Assembly: GCA_963790585.1 (NCBI GenBank)
Contig: CAWBOY010000003.1
Span: 62,001-126,000 of the forward strand
Origin: CAWBOY01 sp963790585
Lineage (GTDB): Bacteria > Planctomycetota > Planctomycetia > Gemmatales > Gemmataceae
Reading direction: 5' to 3'
Length of the DNA stretch: 64,000 nucleotides
The position numbers and the translations under genes were made by a program. The notes beneath the pieces are model-generated. The model did not search any database. It was not told the origin of the DNA and saw only the letters and a list, made by a program, of their open reading frames with translations. Each line of letters opens with the position of its first letter. Within the stretch, counting starts at the first letter, position 1. Shown in pieces: positions 54,207-63,053 of this stretch.

Positions 54207-55277
54207 TCAACTGGAACAACGAGGCCCATCCGGAGAGAGCAGCAACGTCTCGCGCGTCTGACCGAACACTAACAGCTTCGCATCCGGTTCCTCGGTCAGG
54301 ACGACGGCGCCGACTTCGGGATGCGACTGGCAATACGACCGGGCCAACTCGCTGCCGCCGACGAAAAACGCCGTCGAAAGCGAGTCCGCCAAAGCACTCG
54401 TCGGGGCCAGGACCGAAGCGCTGGCGATCCCCTGGGCGGGCCAGCCGGAGCGTGGATCGAGAACGTGGCCAAGCTTTTGACCGTTATATTCCAGGTGCTG
54501 GAAAGTGGCCGCCGAGGTTCCCAAAGCACGATCGCGGAGCCAGACGGTGCCGAGCTTTTTCCCAGGCGCCCAAGGGTGGCACAAATCGATTGGCCAGCCG
54601 CGCGGATCACCCGGGGGATATCCCATAGCGTACACGCTGCTATGGCCGCCTTGCAACAAGACCGGCGCTGAAATCCGCGCATCGCGCAGATGCTCGTGCA
54701 AACGGTCGAGCGCGTAGCCCTTGCCGATCGCGCCTAAATTGATCTCCAAACCGGACCGCAAATAGCGCACGCTGTGTGTTGTCTCGTCGAGCCGAACCCA
54801 ATGCATGCCGACGCGCTCGAGCGCCTCCGCCCGTTCCGCATCGCTTGGGACGCGTTTCGGCCCGCGAAAGAAGCCCCAGGCTTTGATCAGCGCCCCTGCC
54901 GAGATGTCAAACGCTCCGGCCGTCGCCGTCGTCAACTGCTGAGCGAGTTGCAGCAGCTCAAACAGCCGATCCTCGACCGGCACATCACGACCAAAGGCGA
55001 TCCGATTAAGGGTGCTAACTTCGCTGGTATCCCGATAGACCGTGAGCTGCGCCTCCAGCTCTTCCAAAAGCGCGAAGGCCGAGGCGCCATGTTCCTGAGC
55101 CCGCGGCGTGCCAAAGGGAACGACGACCTCAAATGTGGTCGCCATCGCGCGATAGGCCATGCGAATGAGCGAGGTGTCGGAGACGGGAATTTCGGGAGGG
55201 TCATCTTCCAGAGCGGCGGCGATCTGACCGGCGAACTGAACGAGTCGACGCGGATCGAAGAAATTGCGGCGATCCAT
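54207..55277 (-). CDS. apbE: FAD:protein FMN transferase
   Basis: This 356-residue ApbE-family enzyme attaches FMN covalently to Thr/Ser of exported flavoproteins such as Nqr/Rnf-type subunits. Motifs: YRAMATTFEVVVP, the AGAFDISAGALIKAWGFF segment, LEINLGAIGKGYALDRL (FAD binding), LLQGGHSSVYAMG and a metal-binding region with ASASVLAPTSALADSLSTAFFV. The start is the ATG at 55277 (MDRRNFFDPRR); no lipobox is evident. The stop lies 9 bp before the DoxX-like start, so the two are very likely co-transcribed. The FMN acceptor is not obvious in the window. Confidence 0.9.
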   Translation of the reverse strand: MDRRNFFDPRRLVQFAGQIAAALEDDPPEIPVSDTSLIRMAYRAMATTFEVVVPFGTPRAQEHGASAFALLEELEAQLTVYRDTSEVSTLNRIAFGRDVPVEDRLFELLQLAQQLTTATAGAFDISAGALIKAWGFFRGPKRVPSDAERAEALERVGMHWVRLDETTHSVRYLRSGLEINLGAIGKGYALDRLHEHLRDARISAPVLLQGGHSSVYAMGYPPGDPRGWPIDLCHPWAPGKKLGTVWLRDRALGTSAATFQHLEYNGQKLGHVLDPRSGWPAQGIASASVLAPTSALADSLSTAFFVGGSELARSYCQSHPEVGAVVLTEEPDAKLLVFGQTRETLLLSPDGPRCSS

Positions 55278-55315
55278 GGTGTCAAGCGCCGAGTGAGTAA
55301 GCGATCTTTTATCTT

Positions 55316-55392
55316 GGCAAGCCGGGAGCGTCAACGACCGGAGTGAATCTGAGCGAGTGTAATGCACTCCGGTCGCTGACGCTCCCGGCTCT
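55316..55392. repeat. Palindromic repeat family D, copy 3
   Basis: GGCAAGCCGGGAGCGTCAACGACC pairs, with one mismatch, with GGTCGCTGACGCTCCCGGCT. The inner GGAGTGAAT/ATGCACTCC also pairs. It lies between apbE and the adaptor gene, so transcription of the cluster may be split here. Confidence 0.83.
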
Positions 55393-55411
55393 TGAAGACG
55401 GAAGACGAATA

Positions 55412-57211
55412 TCAATGCCCGCCGCCCGTCGGTGGGACGCCGCCGGTCTTTGGCCCCGCCATCTTGTCTCGGCCGCCGGACGATTTTCCCTTGCCCTTGC
55501 CGGCGCCCTCTTCGGGCTCCTTTTCGCTATCCGCAGCGGAGTTCTTCTTGGTGGAGATGCCCATGACCGTCTTGGGGTTGAGGACGACTTGGTCGCCCTC
55601 TTCGAGTCCCTCGCGAATTTCGGCGACACGCTCGTTATTGATGCCGACGAGAATGTCACGCAGCTGGGGGCCGCTCGGCGTCATCACATAGCAGCGACGC
55701 TTGGCACCCAAATCGTAAGAGCCGATGATCGCCTCGACCGGGACGGTCAGGACCTGTTCCAAAGGGTCGCCGACGGTGATCTTTACTTCCGCGCTCATGC
55801 CGGGCTTGAGGTTTTCCACGACGCCATCGAGAGCGACCTTGGTGGTGTAGACCTTGACGTCAGGGGCCCAGAAATCCTGTTGCGAGGAAATGGTCGCCAC
55901 CGATTCGATATGTGCCGGGAAGATCTTTCCGGGGAAGGCATCGAGGCGGACCACGGCTTTCTGGCCAGCCTTAATGCGGGCCACCATCGCCTCGTGAACC
56001 TTGGTGTTGACCATCATGTGGCGAAGATCCGGGATCTGCATCAGCTTTTGGCCTTCGCGGACGGGCTCACCCTGCGCCACGATCGACTGTTGCGTGCCGC
56101 CGCCAAAGCGGGCCTGTTCGGGAATGTAATAGATCACCATGCCGTCTTGGGGCGCGTAGATCTTGCATTTCGCGATCTCTTCCTCGATTTCGTGATACTT
56201 GGTGCGCTCCTGGTCGAAGAGCGAGCGCTTGGTGTCGCGGTCGGTGCGGGCCTTGACTTCCTTGGCGATGGCCTGGAGCTTGACTCGGGCGAGGGCTCGT
56301 TCGGCCTCGGCCGCCTTGTTCTTGTAGTCGGTCTCGCTGCGCTTCTTCATACCGAAGGTCGGATCGACCAACACGCGCTTCGCTTCGTTTTGGCTCGCCA
56401 GGGTGATTTCCAGGCTTTCCAGCTTCGATTGTTCCGCCTGGGCCTGGCTCACAGTCTGGTAGCCTTTCTTGACCATGCGTTGAACCCAGGCGACACGATC
56501 GCGCTGCTGCTCGGCGTCGGACTCGGCGACTTTGATTTTGCCTTCGACGTCCTTGAGACTCTGGGGATAATCGCCTTCGAGATACTTTTGCAGATCGATC
56601 CGTGCCAGCTCCAACACGGTCTCAGCGCTCTTAATATCGCTCTCGTTTTGGCTGACCGTGATCTTATATTCCTCTTCGGCCTGGATCTTGTCCGACTCGG
56701 CTTTGTCCAGGGCGATCTTTTCCGTCTTGAGTTGCTCCTGAAGGCCCGAGTCGTCCAGCTCGGCCAGAAGATCGTTTTTCTTGACCACGGTGCCGTCGTC
56801 GATAACGTTCTTGATCGTGGTGGAGACGGTACTGTTTTTCGCGCCCGACTTCACGCGACAAAAGACATCGCGATTATCCGCCGATTCCAGGGCGCCGCGT
56901 TCGACCACGGTCAGCTCGAGGCGCTCCGGCCGGACGGTATGCAGCACGAGATCAACGCGCACCGGGCGAAACGCGGGCGACAAATAGATCGCCAGAAAGA
57001 TGCCAAGGGCGCCGACCGCGGCGCCGCCGCCAATGATCCATTTGACCCTACGGCTTCGCGGTTTCGCTCCCGGCAAGCGGGAAGGGCTTGGGAGTGCCGA
57101 GGCGCTCGGAAGTTTCGCCAGCGTTGCCGCCGTCGGAGCGGGGCTTGTCTCCGGTTGTTGGGACGCCAGCGACGTTGGTTGAGGGTGGACATTGGCATTT
57201 TGCGACGTCAT
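55412..57211 (-). CDS. HlyD-type periplasmic adaptor of an efflux system
   Basis: This is a 599-residue membrane-fusion protein. A Pro/Ser-rich N-terminus leads to one membrane helix (WIIGGGAAVGALGIFLAIYL, about 58-78). The lower biotinyl-lipoyl half follows (ESADNRDVFCRVK, GTVVKKNDLLAELDD), then a long alpha-helical hairpin (about 150-380). Next come the second lipoyl half (YAPQDGMVIYY, EPVREGQKLMQIPDL) and a beta-barrel domain (VKITVGDPLEQVLTVPVEAI). The Gly/Lys-rich tail is unusual. It connects an inner-membrane pump to the outer-membrane factor encoded just upstream. No pump gene is adjacent. The start lies inside the end of the upstream gene (about 160-bp overlap in another frame). Confidence 0.85.
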   Translation of the reverse strand: MTSQNANVHPQPTSLASQQPETSPAPTAATLAKLPSASALPSPSRLPGAKPRSRRVKWIIGGGAAVGALGIFLAIYLSPAFRPVRVDLVLHTVRPERLELTVVERGALESADNRDVFCRVKSGAKNSTVSTTIKNVIDDGTVVKKNDLLAELDDSGLQEQLKTEKIALDKAESDKIQAEEEYKITVSQNESDIKSAETVLELARIDLQKYLEGDYPQSLKDVEGKIKVAESDAEQQRDRVAWVQRMVKKGYQTVSQAQAEQSKLESLEITLASQNEAKRVLVDPTFGMKKRSETDYKNKAAEAERALARVKLQAIAKEVKARTDRDTKRSLFDQERTKYHEIEEEIAKCKIYAPQDGMVIYYIPEQARFGGGTQQSIVAQGEPVREGQKLMQIPDLRHMMVNTKVHEAMVARIKAGQKAVVRLDAFPGKIFPAHIESVATISSQQDFWAPDVKVYTTKVALDGVVENLKPGMSAEVKITVGDPLEQVLTVPVEAIIGSYDLGAKRRCYVMTPSGPQLRDILVGINNERVAEIREGLEEGDQVVLNPKTVMGISTKKNSAADSEKEPEEGAGKGKGKSSGGRDKMAGPKTGGVPPTGGGH

Positions 57212-60103
57212 CTATCCATACTCCACGGGAGTCAAGCGACATCAACTCCATATCTCGATAGAGTTGCAGCCGCGTATTCAAATAGTTGATCCAAACGGAA
57301 AACAAGGCATTCTGGGCGACCGGAAGGCGGCTTTGAGCGTTCAGTAGCTGGCTGGTCAAGGCGGCGGCTTGGGTGGCCGTGTTCTGCTGATTCGCGGGTC
57401 CGCCGGCCGCCGCCGGGGGCTGCGAAAAGATGTCGAGCGAGTTCTCGACCGTGAGGTAAGAAAGCTCCACTTGGCGTTGTTGCAGCAGGTAATTGTCCGC
57501 GTACTGTCTTAGTAAGCGTACCTCACCACGAACGGTTTGGACAGATAAATCTTCCGCTTCCATCAATGCGCGCCGTTGCCGCTGATAAGCGATGAGCGAG
57601 GCGCGGTAATTATTGCGCTCGCTTTTGCGCACAACGGCAACTGGGTATCAAGGGAAAGCTGATTCGTATAACCGTTGCCTCCGATGGCGAACGGTTGCGA
57701 TTGACCCAGTGGTGAGTTCAATCCTAGATGATACTGGACGTTCGCGGTGCCTAGCAAGGCATTTGCGTAAACAGCGATTTGGCGCCAGGCGTCGACGAGC
57801 TGGGCGCGAGCATTGAGAAGGTCCAAACGGTTGAACAGCGCGGCCCGCGATGCCGCCGTGAACGAGTCATCTTCGTCCCCGTTAATCAGATCGATTCCAT
57901 CGACGCAGGCTTTCGGTAGCGGCGGCCATTGATTGCGAATCGTTTCCAGCCGCTGATTCCGCGCCTCACCCAGGAGCAAGTTGAAAAGATTGATGACATT
58001 GCGGAACTGGGTCGTCTGCATTTGCTTGCGGCGTTCCGCGGATGTTTCCTTTTTCCAGGATTGCTCCGCGTATTCGCGCAACGCCATTTCCACATTCGAC
58101 AGATCTTCGTCCGAGTCGAATTTCGTCAGCTTGTCTTCCTCTTCCTTGCTGAGCATCTTGCCGGCTTTTTCCAGGTCAACCTGGCGATCGAGCAGCAGGC
58201 GGCGCTCCTCGCGAATCCGCGCAACGCGCATTTTGATCTGCTCGGCGCTGAGTTTCTCCCACTCGCTCAGTCGCTTGGGAAATTCTTCCTGGAAACGGGT
58301 GCCGTTCGTGAGAGCCGCGTCCTTGACGACCCGACGCAATTCGTCGCGCAGCTTCGTCGGGTCCGTACCGCCGAGTTGAGCCGCGCTCGACAGGGCTAAA
58401 TCATATTGCCGGAACAGTTGTTCATAGCGACGGAACTGTTGCACCAAGGGCCGCATTACGGAGTCGTCCAGCTCCAAAGGTAGGTCGTCTGGAATACCTA
58501 ACTGGAGGCGGAATTGGTCGAGGGCTGTTTCATATTGTTGTACGTCCTGCAATTTTTGGCTTTTGCCCGACACGAGCTGTTGCTCGACGAGATCGACCTG
58601 GAGCTGGGAGATGTCGCCACCCTCTTTGATGGCTTTGAAAAGGTTGAGAAAGCGCTCGAGGGCTTCGATGTTTTCTTGATCGACGGCGATCTGGACATAT
58701 TGCAAGACCGTGCCGAAATAGCCCGGCGCCGATGGCGGCAGCGCGGGGGCCAAATTCAGTACCCCGGCTGTGCCCGGCAACTGTTGCGGTTGCGTGCCCT
58801 GGAGCTGCACCGGCGGAGCGATGCCAGGCGTTAAACCGGAGTTCCCCAAGCCTGAGCCGACGGGAACCGTGGTAGTAGTAACCACACCCTGGGGTACGAA
58901 CGCGCCGCCATTGATGCTGCTGCCGCCACCGCCGGCGACGGAGACATAAAAGACCTTGCGAAACCGCACATATTCACGAATCTTATACAGCAGATTACGC
59001 TCGGTTTGCGTCAGCGGCTCCAGAGTGACAGCTTTACCCGCTCCCGAAAGGAGTGGTTGAATGAAGTCCAGGTTAGCCGTCGTTTGACTGACGACGCGCG
59101 GCGAGTTCGCGAAATCGACCACTGTCGAATTGGCGAAGTTCAACAGCAACAAGCCGCCTGTAGACAAGAGCTTCGAAAAGCCGGTGTTGGTTACGCTCCC
59201 AGCGATGTTGTGGTCGCCAGTGGGTGACCCGGACCCGGACCATTGACGATATAGCTCCGACGCGGCCACATATTGCCCGGCGAAGGAAAAGCGCTGCAGC
59301 GTCACCGGCAGTGCCGTCAAGTAGAGATTTTCGCGCTCGTCTTGAAACTCGCGGCTATTGAAGCAGCCCAGCTCGACCGATTGATCCAGGTTAATCAGGT
59401 ATTTTTTTGGTTTGGTTTTCTTTTCGTCCTTGGCGTTGCCAGTCGACGACGCGGCGAGGGCGCCTTCGCCAGCCGGCGGATTCGTCTTCACGACCGCTTC
59501 CGGAGTTCCCTTGGCCGGCTTGAATTCGACAAAGGGAATAACCGCGGCCTTCTTGGCGGCGACAAGAGATGTCGGTGAGCCCGGCTTCGATGCGGCGACC
59601 AAAGTCACATTGGTCGAGCGCGCTGGCTCCGTTTCGGCTGGCTTGTCTTTGTCCGTCTTGGGCTTGGTGCCCGCTTCCGCCTCATTTTTCTTTGCTTCCA
59701 ACTCGGCAGCGGCACGATTGATCGCGGTCCATTGTTCCAGCTCGGTCAGGTAGCCACGGCCTTCCACCAGGGCGACACCGCTCTTACCCGGCTTCTGCGG
59801 GTTTGGAGCCAGGTCGCGCACCCACGGATCGTCAGGTGGCATCGGCGGGAAATCCGCGTTCGTCGGATCGGCAAAACGTGCCCGGCCGTCGGGGTAAATA
59901 TGATATTGAGCCAATTGGAGGTTTGGATCGATGTCCTTCTCATGGAGCACGCAATCGACTTCCTTGTCAGCGTCTTTGCGGAAGTAGTTGCGCGTGCAAC
60001 CGGAAGATCCCAGAAATCCAAGGAGGGCAAGCGAAACGGCGGCCGTCGGGATCCGCTCGCGGCACAAGCGAGCCAATTTACCCGGCTTCCATAGCTTGAC
60101 CAT
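57048..60103 (-). CDS. TolC-like outer-membrane lipoprotein with long N-terminal extension (frameshifted)
   Basis: About 1018 residues from the ATG at 60103 (GGAGGCTTAGA upstream). The signal peptide ends in a lipobox (LLGFLGSSGC). A charged region with an Ala/Lys/Thr-rich linker runs to about residue 230. The rest follows the repeated long-helix plan of outer-membrane efflux proteins: YVAASELYRQW, ANLDFIQPLLSGAG, VDLVEQQLVSGKSQKLQDV and, in the second repeat, LFNRLDLLNARAQLVDAWRQI. A frameshift near 57635, in the DTQLP segment, moves the final 195 residues to another frame (RASLIAYQRQRRALMEAE). It is twice the size of ordinary TolC. It likely pairs with the adaptor that follows. Confidence 0.82.
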
Positions 60104-60314
60104 TCTAAGCCTCCCACCATCACAATCGTCACAAGCGTCACAACGGTTAGATTTGTTATCGTCCGCAAACTTGGGGTGACTTGATGAGATGAGCAGGGAA
60201 AAGCGCGGCACACGTGCGCAGGCTCTTTGAATTCCTCCCCCTATTCAAGTCGCTTTCGCCAAACTCCGATGATGTGTCTATCCGTCGTTGCATTCCCAAA
60301 GGAGCAAGCTTGCC

Positions 60315-60632
60315 ATGATCGATAGAAAATGGACCACGCAGCTCATGCTCATCCTGGGAACACTAGCAGCGCTCGCGCTACCGACCGCGAGCCGAGCCGA
60401 TTGGTTTGGCTGGTGCAAAGGAGATGATTGCCCCCGCAGCCTCTATTCTCCGTGGCATTACTGGGCGCCGGCCTGCTATTACCACGGCGACGTGCTGCAT
60501 CCCTGCGGCAAAAAACTGCCGGATCAAAATGTGCCGTCGACCGCACCGTATACGAAGGCCGTTTTTCCATGTCCCGGCGTGGATCAAAAGACGCTGTTTC
60601 AAGTGATGCCGTATGGGAATATGGGAAAGTAG
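60315..60632 (+). CDS. Small exported Cys-containing protein
   Basis: The protein has 105 residues from the ATG at 60315 behind AAAGGAGCAAGCTTGCC. A signal peptide (TQLMLILGTLAALALPTASRA) leaves a mature part of about 78 residues with four Cys (GWCKGDDCP, PACYYHG, HPCGKKLP) and several Trp/Tyr. The pattern suggests a small disulphide-stabilised or metal-binding secreted protein. No family is recognised. A family F-like half hairpin (GACGCAGCATCTTGCCGCGT, then T8) directly after the stop probably terminates transcription. Confidence 0.7.
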   Translation: MIDRKWTTQLMLILGTLAALALPTASRADWFGWCKGDDCPRSLYSPWHYWAPACYYHGDVLHPCGKKLPDQNVPSTAPYTKAVFPCPGVDQKTLFQVMPYGNMGK

Positions 60633-60793
60633 ACGCAGCATCTTGCCGCGTGTTTTTTTTCGCGTCGCGCTCAGCGCCCGCGGTACGCGCACGTCGCTGG
60701 TCCAGTATTACGCTCGCAGCAGCCATCGGGTAGAATTACTGCGTGAGCAATCTTCTATAAAATAGTTATTGCTTTCTTGCTGTGAGGCTGGCG

Positions 60794-61207
60794 ATGCCGC
60801 CGACAACAAGCCGGGATTTTCAGCGAGCAGCAGCGCAGCGACTTTTCGCCGCAGAGCTTCTCCTCCGCGAAAAGCTGACTCTTGACGCATATTATTTTGG
60901 TGGCTATACGATTGAATGTTCGCTCAAGGCGCTAATTCTCGAAGTGACTATTGAAGCGGACAAGGCGGATACGCTGAAGAAAATCTGCTCCGGAGCGAGC
61001 ATGCACCGGACGGAAGTGTTGCTCGGTACATTAAGCGACCTCAATGTTGTACGCCCGCTCTTTCTGACAAAGAAGCATATGCGCTGGCTACGCGAGTGGT
61101 CGACAGATTTGCGATACGAATCTGGAAGACGAGATACAGGGGAGACAAGGGCTTTCCTAAGAACAGCAAAAGCTATCTACGATTGGGTTGGGGGGCAATT
61201 GTCATGA
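60794..61207 (+). CDS. HEPN-domain protein
   Basis: The protein has 137 residues from the ATG at 60794; a GTG at 60782 is also possible. It is an all-helical HEPN protein: RAAAQRLFAAELLLREKL, then YYFGGYTIECSLKALIL, the core helix pair of the family, and STDLRYESG near the end. The RNase motif R-x(4-6)-H of toxin HEPNs is not seen, so it may be a non-catalytic or variant HEPN. Its stop overlaps the next start (ATGA), which implies a two-gene unit of the kind seen in HEPN toxin-antitoxin pairs. Confidence 0.75.
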   Translation: MPPTTSRDFQRAAAQRLFAAELLLREKLTLDAYYFGGYTIECSLKALILEVTIEADKADTLKKICSGASMHRTEVLLGTLSDLNVVRPLFLTKKHMRWLREWSTDLRYESGRRDTGETRAFLRTAKAIYDWVGGQLS

Positions 61208-61545
61208 CACCAACAACAACATGCAAATGGGAGAACATGCGGACCGCAGAGACTCGCCAAATCGAGAGCCTTTTGAAAAACGCGGGATTTGCGCAGGCCG
61301 ACGCTTACCGCTATAACTCGGCCTCAATCCGAGTTCGCGTCATCGATCCTCGATTTGAAGGCCTTTCGGCTGAGGAACGTGACGGGATGGTTGAACCAAT
61401 TTTGGAGCAATTACCGGAACAGACTCAAGCGGATATTATGATCCTTTACACTTTTGCTCCATCCGATCTTGTGCAAACGCCAAAATCAGTCCGTCAGTCT
61501 TTGTGGAATATGGAATTCGAGGAACCAAGCCCGTCGATACTATAA
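61204..61545 (+). CDS. Small protein with BolA-like pattern, partner of the HEPN protein
   Basis: The protein has 113 residues and is translationally coupled to the HEPN gene. Residues about 17-90 follow a BolA-like plan: a helix RQIESLLKNAGF, a strand ASIRVRVIDPRFEGLS with the F-x-G-x-S turn, a helix AEERDGMVEPILEQL, and a final strand ADIMILYTFAPSDL with the T-x-(A/T)-P ending. The usual iron-binding His of BolA is absent. It is not the MNT nucleotidyltransferase that normally accompanies HEPN proteins. It could be the antitoxin or regulator of the pair (inference). Confidence 0.6.
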   Translation: MTPTTTCKWENMRTAETRQIESLLKNAGFAQADAYRYNSASIRVRVIDPRFEGLSAEERDGMVEPILEQLPEQTQADIMILYTFAPSDLVQTPKSVRQSLWNMEFEEPSPSIL

Positions 61546-61562
61546 AACGCCATTGAGTATCA

Positions 61563-61621
61563 TAGACGCGGCATCGCGCCGCGTCGGTCCCATAAAGAAC
61601 GCGGCAAGATGCCGCGTCTAC
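61563..61621. repeat. Repeat family F: nested inverted repeat
   Basis: TAGACGCGGCATC and GATGCCGCGTCTA form the outer stem. Each arm contains its own small hairpin (GACGCGGC..GCCGCGTC and GCGGCAAGATGCCGC). A related half lies at 60632-60652. It sits between convergent genes and probably terminates both. Confidence 0.7.
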
Positions 61622-61623
61622 AT

Positions 61624-63048
61624 TCACGCCAAAATCCCCTTCACAACCGTTCCATGCACATCCGTCAGCCGAAAATCTCGGCCTTGATAGCGATACGTCA
61701 ACTGCTCATGGTCGATGCCCAGGCAGTGGAGCAGCGTCGCATGGAGATCATGGATATGGACCGGATCTTTGACGATGTTGTAACTGTAGTCGTCGGTTTC
61801 TCCATAGACGACTCCGGGTTTGATGCCGCCGCCGGCGAGCCACATGGAGAAGCAACGGCCATGATGGTCGCGGCCGTAATTATCCTGTAGGCCGCCCTGG
61901 CCGTAGACGGTCCGACCGAACTCGCCGCCCCATATCACCAGCGTATCGTCGAGCAAACCACGATTTTTAAGATCCGTAATGAGAGCTGCCTGGGGCTGGT
62001 CCACGTCCTGGCATTGTTTCGGGATATTCACAGGTAGGCCGCCGTGGAGGTCCCAGCCGCGGTGATAGAGCTGGATGAACCGCACGCCGCGCTCGGCGAG
62101 GCGGCGCGCCAGCAGGCAATTCGCGGCAAAAGAGCCCGGCTTGCGCACGTCGGGACCATACAGATTCAAAACTTTCTCGGGCTCCTTGGAGAGATCGGTT
62201 AGCTCCGGCACGGAGGCCTGCATCCGGAAGGCCATTTCATATTGGGTGATGCGCGTCTGTATTTCCGGGTCGCCGTCTTTCTCTTGTTGGAGGCGGTTCA
62301 GATCTGCCAGACCATCGAGCATCTTGCGGCGGAGATTACGGTCGATCCCTGGAGGATCGGAGAGATAGAGCACCGGATCGCGGCCGCTGCCGAGCTTGAC
62401 GCCTTGGTGACTGGAGGGGAGGAAACCACTACCCCACAGGCGGTCGAGCAATCCTTGATTCGCATCCTTGCCGCTGCCGTGGGAGATCATGACGACGAAC
62501 GCGGGCAAGTTTTTCGCTTCGCTGCCGAGACCATAACTGAGCCAGGAACCGAACGACGGCCGGCCCGGCTGCTGCGATCCCGTCTGGATAAAGGTGATCG
62601 CCGGATCGTGGTTGATCGCCTCCGTGTTCATCGAGCGGACGATGCAGAGGTCATCGACGACTTTGCTCGTATGGGGCAAGAGTTCACTGAGCCAGGCGCC
62701 TGATTTGCCCTGTTGGGCAAACTTCAACTTGGGGGCGATGACCGGGAAGCTCTTTTGGCCGGAGGTCATTCCCGTGAGCCGCTGGCCATGACGGATGGAG
62801 TCGGGCAGCTCGGTGCCGTGTAGCTTTTTGAGGTTTGGCTTGTAGTCGAGTAGCTCCAGTTGCGACGGGCCGCCCGATTGAAAGAGATAGATGACGCGCT
62901 TCGCCTTCGGTGCGAAATGGGGGATCGTCCCGGCCGCGGCAAGGCTATCGGCCTTCAACAAAGAGCCGAGCGCGACCGCTCCGAGCGCGGTCCCGCCAAG
63001 AAAATGGCGCCGCGTCAGTTGGCGTTGCCAGGCAAGCAAGGGATTCAT
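61624..63048 (-). CDS. DUF1501 protein, Tat-exported
   Basis: This is a 474-residue DUF1501 protein of the alkaline-phosphatase/sulfatase-like superfamily. A Tat signal (QLTRRHFLGGTALGAVALG, about 9-28) leads to the core: RVIYLFQSGGPSQLELLDYKP, INHDPAITFIQTG, VIWGGEFGRT with GRDHHGRCFSMWLAGGG, and a C-terminal HDLHATLLHCLGIDHEQLTY. These His/Asp/Gly motifs resemble the metal-binding residues of the superfamily. In planctomycetes such genes almost always accompany DUF1549/DUF1553 genes, as here (6-bp gap), and the pair is thought to act on extracellular material. Its substrate is unknown. Confidence 0.92.
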   Translation of the reverse strand: MNPLLAWQRQLTRRHFLGGTALGAVALGSLLKADSLAAAGTIPHFAPKAKRVIYLFQSGGPSQLELLDYKPNLKKLHGTELPDSIRHGQRLTGMTSGQKSFPVIAPKLKFAQQGKSGAWLSELLPHTSKVVDDLCIVRSMNTEAINHDPAITFIQTGSQQPGRPSFGSWLSYGLGSEAKNLPAFVVMISHGSGKDANQGLLDRLWGSGFLPSSHQGVKLGSGRDPVLYLSDPPGIDRNLRRKMLDGLADLNRLQQEKDGDPEIQTRITQYEMAFRMQASVPELTDLSKEPEKVLNLYGPDVRKPGSFAANCLLARRLAERGVRFIQLYHRGWDLHGGLPVNIPKQCQDVDQPQAALITDLKNRGLLDDTLVIWGGEFGRTVYGQGGLQDNYGRDHHGRCFSMWLAGGGIKPGVVYGETDDYSYNIVKDPVHIHDLHATLLHCLGIDHEQLTYRYQGRDFRLTDVHGTVVKGILA

Positions 63049-63053
63049 CGGCC

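Noticed and set aside
51118..54333. Single 1071-residue DoxX-oxidoreductase fusion
   Set aside because: The authentic DoxX-like end (stop at 52389) is in another frame, and the oxidoreductase has a start with an AGGAG site and a Tat signal. The run-on follows a frameshift near 52570.
55343..57289. Long open frame (648 codons) on the plus strand
   Set aside because: It is antisense to the HlyD adaptor, has no recognisable motifs and arises from GC-rich codon bias.
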